NCBI GenBank assembly: GCA_937936045.1
Contig: CALGXC010000004.1
Location: 558,001 to 622,000 of the forward strand
Direction of reading: 5' to 3'
Origin: an uncultured Candidatus Saccharibacteria bacterium
GTDB lineage: Bacteria > Patescibacteriota > Saccharimonadia > Saccharimonadales > Saccharimonadaceae
Length of the DNA: 64,000 bases
Position 1 is the first letter of the stretch; every line of letters begins with the position of its first letter. Positions 7,436 to 15,480 of the stretch are shown piece by piece. Position numbers and translations under genes: made by a program. The notes below the pieces were generated by a model. The model was given only the letters and a program-made list of their open reading frames with translations. It was not told where the DNA came from and made no database searches.

Positions 7436-9079
7436 ATGGCAAAAAAAGTTTTTTATGATGACGATGCGCGAAATCGCGTGCTTGGCGGTGCTAAATCGCT
7501 ATACGACGCAGTTAAGGTAACTTACGGTCCAAAGGGTCGCAATGTTGTGATTGCGAAAGGTTTTGGCGGTCCAACAGTTACTCATGACGGCGTAACTGTG
7601 GCTGAAGGAATTGAATTGCCAGAAAACGATGACGAAACGCTGGGCTATAAAGTCGGTGCCGATTTAATCAAGCAGGCCGCTAAGAACTTGAACAAGCAAG
7701 CAGGCGACGGCACGACGACCGTAACGGTGTTGACATACTCGATTTTGAAAGAGGCGAATCGATTGATTGCGGCTGGACATAACCCGATGGAACTTAGAAA
7801 AGGCATCGAGCAAGCTGGCGCGGAAATTGTTAAAGAATTGAACAAATTGGCTGAACCGATTGAAGGCAAGTCTGACCGCGTGGCTGAAGTTGCTACGATT
7901 TCGGCGGGTGATGCGGAAATAGGAAAGTTGATTGCTGGCGTAATCGAGAAAGTCGGTAAAGACGGCGTGGTTACTGTTGAGGCTGGTCAAGGTTTGGAAC
8001 TAGAAGCTGAAGTTGTCGAAGGTTTTAGCTTGGACAAGGGTTGGGTGAGTCCGTTTTTTGTTACTGACGCAGGTCGTCAGGAGGCTGTATACGAAAAGCC
8101 AGCAATTCTAATCACCGATAAGAAGATTTCTAGTGTACAAGAATTCTTGCCAATGTTGGAAAAATTGGCACAAAGCGGTAAAAAGGACGTGGTTTTGATT
8201 GCCGATGAAGTTGAAGGCGAAGCTTTGAGCATTTTGGTCTTGAACAAATTGAAGGGCGTATTTAATACCGTAGCTGTTAAGGCGCCAAGTTTCGGTGATC
8301 GTCGCAAAGATGTACTTCGTGATATCGCTGTGCTGACTGGCGCGACTGTGATTTCTGAGGATCACGGATTGACATTTGAAAATGCTGGCTTGGAAGTTTT
8401 GGGGTCGGCACGTAAGGTGATTGTTGGTAAAGACGAAACGACAATTATCGAAGGCGCGGGCAAGCCTTCAGGCGTGAAGGAGCGAATTGCTGAGATTAAG
8501 TCGCTTTCAGAAAATGCTTCAAGCGAGTATGAAAAAGAACAATTCGACAAGCGTGCCGCGGCATTATCTGGCAAGGTTGCGGTTATTAAAGTTGGTGGCG
8601 CAACTGAGACGGAAATTGACGAGAAGAAATTCCGTGTTGATGACGCCGTGGCGGCTACTAAGGCTGCTTTGGCTGAGGGAATTGTCGCTGGTGGTGGCGT
8701 AACTTTGGTCAATCTAGCTGGCAATCTAAAAGTTAGCGGCGCAGACAGTTTGTCGGTTGGTCGACAAATCTTGAAGGATGCCCTGAAGCAACCGTTCTTG
8801 CAGATTATGAAAAATGCTGGGTTGAATGCCGATGCGCTGCTTGCTCAAGTTGAATCTGGTAAACCTGGATTCGGCGTTAACGTTATGAAGCCAGAAGATG
8901 GTCTGATTGACGTGAAGAAGGCTGGTGTTATTGATCCAGCTCGCGTGACTAAAGAAGCTGTTCAAAATGCGGTGTCAATTGCGTCAACTGCGGCAACTAT
9001 GGGCGCTTTGGTGGTTGATATTCCAGAGGCTGAAGTTGCAGCTGCTCCTGGCGGCATGTCAGGAATGGGTATGATGTAA
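7436..9079 (+). CDS. groL: Chaperonin GroEL
   Basis: ATP-driven folding chamber subunit, 547 aa, normal length. The ATG at 7436 follows an AAGGGGAG ribosome site and gives MAKKVFYDDDARNRVLGG. Conserved elements include VTYGPKGRNVVI, the nucleotide motif AGDGTTTVTVL, the apical-domain KISSVQEFLPMLE, the equatorial DDAVAATKAALAEGIVAGGG, and the C-terminal GGMSGMGMM tail. Sole chaperonin in the window, co-transcribed with groS, followed by a strong terminator. Confidence 0.99.
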   Translation: MAKKVFYDDDARNRVLGGAKSLYDAVKVTYGPKGRNVVIAKGFGGPTVTHDGVTVAEGIELPENDDETLGYKVGADLIKQAAKNLNKQAGDGTTTVTVLTYSILKEANRLIAAGHNPMELRKGIEQAGAEIVKELNKLAEPIEGKSDRVAEVATISAGDAEIGKLIAGVIEKVGKDGVVTVEAGQGLELEAEVVEGFSLDKGWVSPFFVTDAGRQEAVYEKPAILITDKKISSVQEFLPMLEKLAQSGKKDVVLIADEVEGEALSILVLNKLKGVFNTVAVKAPSFGDRRKDVLRDIAVLTGATVISEDHGLTFENAGLEVLGSARKVIVGKDETTIIEGAGKPSGVKERIAEIKSLSENASSEYEKEQFDKRAAALSGKVAVIKVGGATETEIDEKKFRVDDAVAATKAALAEGIVAGGGVTLVNLAGNLKVSGADSLSVGRQILKDALKQPFLQIMKNAGLNADALLAQVESGKPGFGVNVMKPEDGLIDVKKAGVIDPARVTKEAVQNAVSIASTAATMGALVVDIPEAEVAAAPGGMSGMGMM

Positions 9080-9096
9080 ATCTGCCCCGAGCAATA

Positions 9097-9127
9097 AAAA
9101 ATCCCGCCGAAAATGGCGGGTTTTTAT
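9097..9127. terminator. Bidirectional terminator after groL
   Basis: Stem CCCGCC (9103-9108) / GGCGGG (9115-9120), flanked by an A-run on the left and a T-run on the right, so it can end groL and the convergent 9142 gene. Confidence 0.9.
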
Positions 9128-9141
9128 TTTGGAGGAATGGC

Positions 9142-9654
9142 TTAACGAGGATTTGAGAAATAGTCGATTTCTTTAATGATATCCAGGAGAGCCTGAGCGC
9201 GGCGAGCTTCGTCAACAATAGCTATGGCAGCGTCGTGTGCCGGTGCGATCAGAGTTTTATCGTCCGTAGAACGAAGAAGTAACAGATAAGTATCAAACTT
9301 TTCTTCTGGAGAAACGTCTAGTTTATCGACTAATGGACGCAACTCGTTCAAGGCAGTTTGCTTAATCGTATCAAGCGCAGGATCTGCGGCTGCAGTTGGA
9401 GCTGGTGCGCTGACTACTGGAGTTGGCGTAACTGGCTCTGGAGCGGTAGGCTTCGCTACATCATCAATAGCAGGCTCATCGTTCTGATCTGTAGCGACAG
9501 GATCTGGTGAGATGGTTGCAGGATTAATTGCAGGTGAAGCTGTAGCATTTGTCTCTTCGAATTGTAAATTATTGTCTGTACCTTGTGACACGCCAGCTAA
9601 TACCTTAGCCAGTTCTTGGTCGTCACTGAATGATTGATTAGCTTGAGAATCCAT
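9142..9654 (-). CDS. Unknown protein with Pro/Ala-rich disordered middle and helical C-terminus
   Basis: 170 aa, family not recognised. Residues 1-30 are polar; about 35-95 are rich in Pro, Ala, Thr and Asp and look disordered. The last 75 residues (LNELRPLVDKLDVSPEEKFDTYLL onward, ending IDYFSNPR) look like a compact helical domain. No signal peptide and no cysteine. The ATG at 9654 lies within a TATAATG hexamer context and has AGGTGGG just upstream, so both a short leader with a Shine-Dalgarno and a more distal promoter are possible. Convergent with groL across a shared terminator. Confidence 0.75.
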   Translation of the reverse strand: MDSQANQSFSDDQELAKVLAGVSQGTDNNLQFEETNATASPAINPATISPDPVATDQNDEPAIDDVAKPTAPEPVTPTPVVSAPAPTAAADPALDTIKQTALNELRPLVDKLDVSPEEKFDTYLLLLRSTDDKTLIAPAHDAAIAIVDEARRAQALLDIIKEIDYFSNPR

Positions 9655-9731
9655 TATAACCCACCTTATATATTAAATTGTTTAAGCTTATATATGTTAC
9701 ACTATAACATGAGTTAATCAAGGAGCGCAAG

Positions 9732-10772
9732 ATGTTAGATGATATGAATGTGATAAAACAATATGATCCAGGCGACGTTTTAAGCGGCGTTTTGAATATT
9801 CCAGAACAAGCTCGATATGAAGTGCCGATTCACGAATGTGCGAATCAGCGTCGAGATTTTAAGAATATTGTGATCGCGGGAATGGGCGGTTCGGCTTTAG
9901 CGGCCGATATGGTTCGAGTTTTGACCGCGGGCTGGTTGCATATTCCGCTTGAAGTGGTGAAGGGTTATGATTTGCCGGGATTTGTGAGCGAGGAAACGTT
10001 GGTTATTGCGGTTAGTCATTCGGGCAATACTGAGGAAACTCTGAGTTGCTATCAGCAAGCGTTGGAGAAGAAGGCGTGTCTGGCGGCTATGTCGACTGGC
10101 GGAGTGTTGATTGAGCGAGCGAAAAATGACAATGTAACTTACGCTCAAGTTCCAGCTGGCGCGCAGCCACGAATGTCGACAGTTTATCATCTGCGAGGAT
10201 TATTGAAACTATTGCAACATTTTTGGGTGATTGATAATGATTTGTATGATCAGGTAAAAAATAGCGCTGATTGGTTGGCGGGCGAAATATCTAATTGGAC
10301 AGCCAAAACGCCAGAAGCTGATAATTTGGCGAAACAGATTGCGAAATTAACAATTGGCAAGACGTTGGTTGTTTTTGGTGGTGAGTTGACTTGGCCGCTG
10401 GCGTATAAGTGGAAAATTAGCTGGAATGAATCAGCGAAGAATTTGGCGTTCTCGAATCAATATCCAGAATTTAATCATAACGAGTTCATCGGTTGGTCGT
10501 CGCATCCTGTGGAGAAGCCGTTTACGATTTTTGATATTCGTAGCAATTTGGAACGCGACAGGATTCGTGAGCGAATGGAGCTGAGTGATCGTTTGTTGAG
10601 CGGCAAGCGACCAAAGGCGCACGTACTGGAACTTCGAGGAAATACACTTATGGAGCAGTTACTGTGGGGCTTGGTGCTGGCTGATGCGGCTAGTATTTAC
10701 ACAGCCATTCTTAATGGAGTCAATCCTGGTCCAGTTCAGTTGGTTGAAAAATTGAAAGCGGAACTTAGTTAA
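9732..10772 (+). CDS. Bifunctional phosphoglucose/phosphomannose isomerase (SIS domain)
   Basis: Interconverts glucose-6-P or mannose-6-P with fructose-6-P in central sugar metabolism. The 346-aa protein has two SIS-type halves. The first shows VIAGMGGSALAADMVRVL and the sugar-phosphate loop AVSHSGNTEETLS (around residues 97-109). A C-terminal PGI/PMI domain holds ISWNESAKNLAFSNQYPEFNHNE, whose Glu and His are the catalytic positions in this family. A GGAG ribosome site lies 8 nt before the ATG. It converges on the ABC permease with only 1 nt between the stops. The relative use of glucose and mannose cannot be read from sequence. Confidence 0.9.
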   Translation: MLDDMNVIKQYDPGDVLSGVLNIPEQARYEVPIHECANQRRDFKNIVIAGMGGSALAADMVRVLTAGWLHIPLEVVKGYDLPGFVSEETLVIAVSHSGNTEETLSCYQQALEKKACLAAMSTGGVLIERAKNDNVTYAQVPAGAQPRMSTVYHLRGLLKLLQHFWVIDNDLYDQVKNSADWLAGEISNWTAKTPEADNLAKQIAKLTIGKTLVVFGGELTWPLAYKWKISWNESAKNLAFSNQYPEFNHNEFIGWSSHPVEKPFTIFDIRSNLERDRIRERMELSDRLLSGKRPKAHVLELRGNTLMEQLLWGLVLADAASIYTAILNGVNPGPVQLVEKLKAELS

Positions 10773-10773
10773 T

Positions 10774-11985
10774 TTAATATCGTAGAGATTCAATTGGGTC
10801 GCGTCTGGTGGCGCGGGCTGCTGGATATACGCCAGAAATTACGCCGATAATTATTGATAGTCCAATTGATAAGACGGCTGTTTGCCAATAAATATAAGGT
10901 GTGAGCGGCAAGTATAAGCTGGCAATATAAGCTCCTGCCAAGCCTAAGCCGTAGCCCAATATTCCGCCGAGGAATCCGATAATCGCTGCCTCGATTAAGA
11001 ACTGATTGATGATGTCCCAGCCCGTGGCGCCGACGGCTCGTCTGACGCCGACTTCACGCTGGCGCTCGGCGACATTGACAAGCATCACGTTCATAACGCC
11101 TATTCCACCAATTAACAGAGAAATAATGCCGATGACAGTTAAGATTATCGAGAGGAATTTCGCGACATTAGACTTCTTTTCGTTTATCTCTTCGCCAGAA
11201 ACGATTCGATAATTCTTATCGCTATCATGATTCTTCTTCAAAATATCGTCAGCCGATTTTATGACTGAATTGAGATTTTTATGATCTTTGGTAGTTACGA
11301 TGATTTGCTGAATTTGCGGCGTTCCTTGAGTGAATTTTTTAATCACAGACAATGGAATAATGGCGGCGTTATTAAAATTTACGTCCAAATAACTGGCTTG
11401 ATTTTCAATATTCTTCAACACACCAACAACGGTCAATGGTTGATTTCGGATGTAAATAACGTTTCCGATGGATCTTTCGGTGCCGAACAAATCGACCGAC
11501 AATTGCTGACCAACAACAACTCCGCCGATGTCGTTAATAAATTGACCAGTAGCAATTTGCAAATTGGCGACGTCCTTTAGCGATTCCGTACTACCGATTA
11601 ACGCGGCGTTTTGGATATCGACTTTACCTTCGCGGGCGCGCAGTTCAGCGTGTAAAAATGCGATAGGTGCGGCTTTTGTGTTAGCGATTTTCTCTATATC
11701 CCTGGCGTCCGTTTCAGTCAATGTGTTGACTGTCGTCGTGTTGTCGGATTCGGTCAGCAGATTCGGGACGGCTTTTTGATTGCCAGACTTAACAATGGCG
11801 ACAGGAGCGTCTGATTGGTTGGAATTATCGCCGAATAGGTGATTAAATCCGCCAGTTAGAGATAGAACCATGGTGATGCTGGCGATGCCAATAGCTACGC
11901 CTACAATTGTCAAAAATGTTCGTCCGCGATTAGCTCGTAGCGCCTGAGTAGCGTTCTCAAAATGATTTTTTACTAATATTTTCAC
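10774..11985 (-). CDS. ABC transporter permease, MacB/FtsX type
   Basis: Membrane subunit of a MacB/LolC-like mechanotransmission ABC complex. The 403-aa protein has one N-terminal membrane segment (about residues 21-43, with AIGIASITMVLSLTGG), an extracytoplasmic core of about 220 residues, and three C-terminal segments in an FtsX domain. The conserved cytoplasmic loop VAERQREVGVRRAVGAT and the C-terminal YPAARATRRDPIESLRY are both present. It overlaps the ATPase gene by 4 nt (ATGA), so the two are translated together. The cargo (peptide, lipoprotein or antimicrobial) is not determinable; no periplasmic adaptor gene is adjacent. Confidence 0.92.
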   Translation of the reverse strand: MKILVKNHFENATQALRANRGRTFLTIVGVAIGIASITMVLSLTGGFNHLFGDNSNQSDAPVAIVKSGNQKAVPNLLTESDNTTTVNTLTETDARDIEKIANTKAAPIAFLHAELRAREGKVDIQNAALIGSTESLKDVANLQIATGQFINDIGGVVVGQQLSVDLFGTERSIGNVIYIRNQPLTVVGVLKNIENQASYLDVNFNNAAIIPLSVIKKFTQGTPQIQQIIVTTKDHKNLNSVIKSADDILKKNHDSDKNYRIVSGEEINEKKSNVAKFLSIILTVIGIISLLIGGIGVMNVMLVNVAERQREVGVRRAVGATGWDIINQFLIEAAIIGFLGGILGYGLGLAGAYIASLYLPLTPYIYWQTAVLSIGLSIIIGVISGVYPAARATRRDPIESLRY

Positions 11986-12776
11986 GATTTTTTCGCCCTC
12001 GATTTCTTTGAAAATTTTTGCTTCTTAGGTTTTTCTTCTTTTTCGTCGTCGACAATTAACTTCTTAGTGAACTTGCGCTTTTCCTTATGCTCGTCAGTGT
12101 CGATTTTTCCGTCCAACATAGTGATGACGCGACTGGCATAATGAGTCAATTCTGGGTTGTGAGTAACCATAATTATAGTATTGCCGCGACGATGTAGGTC
12201 GGACAATTCTTCCATAATGAGATGACTCGATTTGCTATCCAAATTTCCTGTTGGCTCGTCCGCTAAGATAATTGACGGACTATTAACCAACGCTCTGGCA
12301 ATTGCTACACGCTGAACCTGACCACCAGATAATTGATGCGGCATGTAATATTCGCGCTGTCCCAGATGAAAAGTTTTTAGAATGCGGCTAGCTTCTTGGA
12401 GTCGTTTGACTTTCCCAAGCCCTTTATACGTTAACGGCAACGCTACGTTTTCAATTACAGTCAGGCGAGGAATAAGATTGAAATTCTGAAAAACGAAGCC
12501 GATGTGCTTGGAGCGAATTTTGGCGCGTCGTCGTGAGCTGAGATTATCGACAGCAACATCGTCCAGATAGTATTCACCTTCTGATGGCTGGTCTAATAGT
12601 CCAAGGGTGTTTAATAAAGTAGTTTTTCCGCAACCACTTGGGCCCATAATAGCAATAAATTCGCCCTTTTTAACGGTTAAATCGACGTTATCTAAGGCAC
12701 GAATCTCAGCATCACCAAAGCCAAATTTTTTGGTGACATTAACAAGCCTAATGCGTGGTGGAATAGTTTCTTTCAT
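11982..12776 (-). CDS. ABC transporter ATP-binding protein, MacB/LolD type
   Basis: Cytoplasmic ATPase driving the permease downstream. Walker A GPSGCGKTT, Q-loop FVFQNFNLIPRLT, signature LSGGQVQRVAIARAL, Walker B ILADEPTGNLD and the H-loop VTHNPEL are all intact. The 264-aa form starts at the ATG at 12776; a longer open frame reaching 13016 is only the antisense of the tRNA-Ser gene. The last 40 residues are a lysine-rich tail (KRKFTKKLIVDDEKEE and on) beyond the usual domain. A TATAAT at 12791-12786 ends 9 nt before the ATG. Confidence 0.95.
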   Translation of the reverse strand: MKETIPPRIRLVNVTKKFGFGDAEIRALDNVDLTVKKGEFIAIMGPSGCGKTTLLNTLGLLDQPSEGEYYLDDVAVDNLSSRRRAKIRSKHIGFVFQNFNLIPRLTVIENVALPLTYKGLGKVKRLQEASRILKTFHLGQREYYMPHQLSGGQVQRVAIARALVNSPSIILADEPTGNLDSKSSHLIMEELSDLHRRGNTIIMVTHNPELTHYASRVITMLDGKIDTDEHKEKRKFTKKLIVDDEKEEKPKKQKFSKKSRAKKS

Positions 12777-12785
12777 CTTTGACTT

Positions 12786-12791
12786 ATTATA
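12786..12791 (-). promoter_or_regulatory. -10 box of the ABC operon
   Basis: Minus-strand TATAAT, 9 nt before the ATG at 12776. Confidence 0.5.
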
Positions 12792-12839
12792 GAGAATGAA
12801 CATCAGTAAGTGCAACCATAAGGGGCAATAAAGTTGTGG

Positions 12840-12845
12840 TATAAT
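12840..12845 (+). promoter_or_regulatory. -10 box of tRNA-Ser
   Basis: TATAAT ending 9 nt before the first base of the mature tRNA; no good -35 at 16-18 nt. Confidence 0.5.
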
Positions 12846-12854
12846 TATCAACAA

Positions 12855-12944
12855 GGAAGGGTGCAGGAGTGGTTGAACTGGCACGCCTGGAACGCGTGTA
12901 ACGGAGCAATCTGTTCGAGGGTTCGAATCCCTCTCCTTCCGCCA
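12855..12944 (+). tRNA. tRNA-Ser (anticodon GGA)
   Basis: A 90-nt cloverleaf with acceptor GGAAGGG / TCCTTCC (last pair G-U), discriminator G and genome-encoded CCA. The anticodon stem CACGC/GCGTG encloses loop CTGGAAC, giving anticodon GGA, which reads UCC and UCU. The long variable arm expected of tRNA-Ser has stem CGGA/TCTG, and the T-arm has GTTCGAATC. It lies between the divergent ABC operon and the ATP-grasp gene. Confidence 0.97.
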
Positions 12945-12965
12945 AGAGATATTTGAGGGGGTATT

Positions 12966-14039
12966 ATGGAAATATACGAGCATCATACAGAAAAGCGTAT
13001 AGAACCAAGAGAACATTATACGTACTTAATCAATATTTTGATAGACGCATATAATGCTGGTAAGTTACCAGAGATAAAAGATATTATTATCGAACCTGAA
13101 TATGGGTATGTGGCGTCAATTGAGTATAATTCTGGAGAACACAGAGTTTTATATGGACATGATCCTGGGTTTAATTCAGGAAGTGCAGAGCAATTAGCTA
13201 ATGATAAGGGGTATACAAAGTTTTTGCTTAGAGAAAATGGCATAAATTGTGCAAGAGGTTCTGAATTTCTTTTACCTTGGTGGGCGGATATGCTGCGTCA
13301 ATCAGACCGTCAGCAGTTTAATCACTCTATGCGTGACACAAAAGAAGCCCTTGGCTATATTGATAAATCTTTAGGATTTCCTGTCTATGTTAAACCTAGC
13401 AGAGGTTCTCAAGGAGTTGGTGTAGCTAGAGTTGAAACCGCCGAAGAACTTGATAAGCTTCTTAATCAGTATAACGAGGAACGTGTTAAAGTAGCTGTCA
13501 TTGAAGAAGAATTAAAAATGCCTGACTATCGCATATTGGTTTTTGATGATGAGGTAGTTAATGCCTATGAGAGACGACCTTTTTCTGTTGAGGGTGATGG
13601 AGTAAGTAATTTAGAACAGCTAATTGATTTGAAACATAAGACCTTAGTAGATTCTGGTAGAGATATACATTTTGAAAGGCAGCTACCTATAATTATGAAT
13701 AAATTAGGGAAAATGGGTCTGTCTATGACCGATATTATACCGGAAGGCGCAGATGTTCGTTTGATGGATATATCAAATTTATCAGCAGGAGGAACGCCAG
13801 TTGATGTCGGTGAAGTTATGCATCAGCGGTGGCGAGATCTAGCTGTCAGGGTGGCAAGAATCTTTGATTTACGAATATGTGGGGTTGATTTGGCGTGTAA
13901 GGATATTACGCAATCAGATAGCGAATACGGCGTAATAGAGGTAAACGCAACGCCTGGTGCCAAACAATTTATGGCAAGCGGTGCGGCTCAGCAGGAAAAG
14001 CTAGAAGATGTTTTTGTTAAATTCTTCCGAACATTATAA
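12966..14039 (+). CDS. ATP-grasp ligase, cyanophycin synthetase/glutathione synthase-like
   Basis: Carboxylate-amine/thiol ligase type enzyme of unknown substrate. In 357 aa it has the ATP-grasp layout: [15 protein letters not shown] (residues 79-93), the nucleotide-binding lysine K143 and glycine loop [12 protein letters not shown], the [20 protein letters not shown] strand, [14 protein letters not shown], and the metal-binding VDLACKDI and VIEVNATPG near the end. The GDGVSN(L) pattern is shared with cyanophycin synthetase and the GshAB C-terminal domain. The N-terminal 70 residues match nothing I recognise, and the Mur-ligase half of cyanophycin synthetase is missing. A GAGGGGG ribosome site precedes the ATG 22 nt after the tRNA. 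Confidence 0.85.
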   Translation: MEIYEHHTEKRIEPREHYTYLINILIDAYNAGKLPEIKDIIIEPEYGYVASIEYNSGEHRVLYGHDPGFNSGSAEQLANDKGYTKFLLRENGINCARGSEFLLPWWADMLRQSDRQQFNHSMRDTKEALGYIDKSLGFPVYVKPSRGSQGVGVARVETAEELDKLLNQYNEERVKVAVIEEELKMPDYRILVFDDEVVNAYERRPFSVEGDGVSNLEQLIDLKHKTLVDSGRDIHFERQLPIIMNKLGKMGLSMTDIIPEGADVRLMDISNLSAGGTPVDVGEVMHQRWRDLAVRVARIFDLRICGVDLACKDITQSDSEYGVIEVNATPGAKQFMASGAAQQEKLEDVFVKFFRTL

Positions 14040-14043
14040 TGAT

Positions 14044-15282
14044 CTACCTTGCCGCAAATTCACTCACCAAATAAAACGACCCGGTAACAACGACGTACGT
14101 ATCAAGCTGTTGGGCTTTCTTGATGGCTTTTGTGAGAGCTCTGTCTGGATTGTATTCAATCTCGACTGCAGATTTCATAACACGGCGGATGGCTTCTGGC
14201 GGTACGTTGCGGTGGTTTTTACCGTAATCGGTACTGAACGTGGTGGCGTAAGTCAGCTGTGCCAAGTTGTCAATCATGGAGAGTGATTTCGCCAACGACA
14301 ACTGCTTATTCTGCCCGAATGCTGCCACGAAAACAGGCTTTTTCTCTGGATATATTTTTCGTAATGAATCAATCAAGGCGCGGATTTTCTGGGGATTATG
14401 CGCAACATCAAATATGATGTCAACTCCATCAACATTGTGCTTCTCTAACCGTCCGGGAATAGTGATATGTACAGATTTTTTCAGAGCCTCTTTTGGCAGA
14501 GGCGGCTTTTTATCTAGCGCCAGCAGCTTTTCAACGGCGCGGTACGCCAATGTCCAATTCCGCTGCTGAAAATCCGGCAGTATTTTCAGAAAATCGTCAA
14601 TAATTGGCGAAGCAATAGAGAACTGTGAGTGCTGTGACTCTGCATGTTGCCGAATAATCGTTTCAATTTCAGAAGTTTGTCGGTTCATCACGACTGAATC
14701 GCTTTGATGGATAATACCAGCTTTTTCTTGGGCGATCTCTGTCAGAGTATTGCCTAATAATTCCGTATGGTCTAGTCCGATATCAGTGATGACGCGTACA
14801 GTTGGCGAACGGAAAATCACGTTGGTTGTATCTAGCCGACCGCCAATCCCAACCTCAATTATGATATAATCAACGTCTATTTTCTTAAATAGCCAAAAAC
14901 TAAAAATCGTCAAAAATTCAAAATACGATAGATGCAGGCTGTGTGCTACGTAAAGATTGGCAAACGCTTGAAAATAATGCAAATATTCTTGTTCAGGCAG
15001 CGGCTGCCCGTTGATGAGCGAGCGCTCGGCGACGCTGGCAATATGCGGCGACACTAATGTACCGGTGGTATAGTTAGCCCGGTTCAGTAAACTGGTAGCA
15101 TAATAAGCAGTCGAACCCTTGCCGGAGGTGCCAGCGACGTGGATGGCGGGAATTTGATTTTGCGGACTACCAAGAGTTTCCAAAATATGCGCTACATATA
15201 CCAGCCGATTATGTTTTTCGGGCGGATGGGCGATTAACTCGTCCAAAAAATAAGTGGCGTCGCGCATTGAGGCAAATTTCAT
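14044..15282 (-). CDS. folC: Folylpolyglutamate/dihydrofolate synthase
   Basis: Mur-ligase superfamily enzyme that adds glutamate to folates, and in some bacteria to dihydropteroate. The 412-aa protein has the P-loop AGTSGKGSTAYY (about residues 48-59), the family segments LVSPHIASVAERSLING, FEFLTIFSFWLFKK and EVGIGGRLDTTNVI, the DHTELLGNTLTEIAQEKAGI segment, and VAHNPQKIRAL in the C-terminal domain. No other folate gene is in the window. A TATAAT at 15298-15293 ends 10 nt before the ATG. Convergent with the ATP-grasp gene (4-nt gap), divergent from nrdA. Confidence 0.95.
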   Translation of the reverse strand: MKFASMRDATYFLDELIAHPPEKHNRLVYVAHILETLGSPQNQIPAIHVAGTSGKGSTAYYATSLLNRANYTTGTLVSPHIASVAERSLINGQPLPEQEYLHYFQAFANLYVAHSLHLSYFEFLTIFSFWLFKKIDVDYIIIEVGIGGRLDTTNVIFRSPTVRVITDIGLDHTELLGNTLTEIAQEKAGIIHQSDSVVMNRQTSEIETIIRQHAESQHSQFSIASPIIDDFLKILPDFQQRNWTLAYRAVEKLLALDKKPPLPKEALKKSVHITIPGRLEKHNVDGVDIIFDVAHNPQKIRALIDSLRKIYPEKKPVFVAAFGQNKQLSLAKSLSMIDNLAQLTYATTFSTDYGKNHRNVPPEAIRRVMKSAVEIEYNPDRALTKAIKKAQQLDTYVVVTGSFYLVSEFAAR

Positions 15283-15292
15283 ACTGTATCTG

Positions 15293-15298
15293 ATTATA
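15293..15298 (-). promoter_or_regulatory. -10 box of folC
   Basis: Minus-strand TATAAT, 10 nt before the ATG at 15282. Confidence 0.5.
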
Positions 15299-15330
15299 GC
15301 AAAAATAGGTTGTAATTTTTACTAAATAGC

Positions 15331-15386
15331 TTGCAAAACACTAGATATAGCGGCTATAGTTATTATTGTACGCTATATATATAGCG
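15331..15386 (+). promoter_or_regulatory. nrdA promoter with two NrdR-like boxes
   Basis: TTGCAA (15331-15336), 18-nt spacer, TATAGT (15355-15360). Box 1 ACACTAGATATAGCGG (15338-15353) fills the spacer. Box 2 CGCTATATATATAGCG (15371-15386), a perfect palindrome, lies just past the start site. The centres are 33 bp apart, about three helical turns, as in known paired NrdR sites. The same arrangement recurs at 19277-19330. Confidence 0.8.
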
Positions 15387-15424
15387 AGCCCATAAATAAA
15401 CAAAAACACAAGCTACAAAGATAA

Positions 15425-15458
15425 GCCACCAGATGAGGTGCTGGTGGTTTGTTTTTAA
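15425..15458 (+). terminator. Terminator-like hairpin inside the nrdA leader
   Basis: Stem CCACCAG (15426-15432) / CTGGTGG (15441-15447), 8-nt loop, followed by TTTGTTTTT. It lies between the nrdA promoter and the nrdA start, about 25 nt before the ribosome site, so it looks like an attenuator rather than an end-of-gene terminator. Confidence 0.6.
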
Positions 15459-15480
15459 GAGGGGAAATTAAGGAGGGTAT

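Noticed and set aside
12777..13016. 80-codon N-terminal extension of the ABC ATPase frame
   Set aside because: It is the antisense reading of the tRNA-Ser gene (giving the common spurious [23 protein letters not shown] peptide) and lies upstream of the -10 box.
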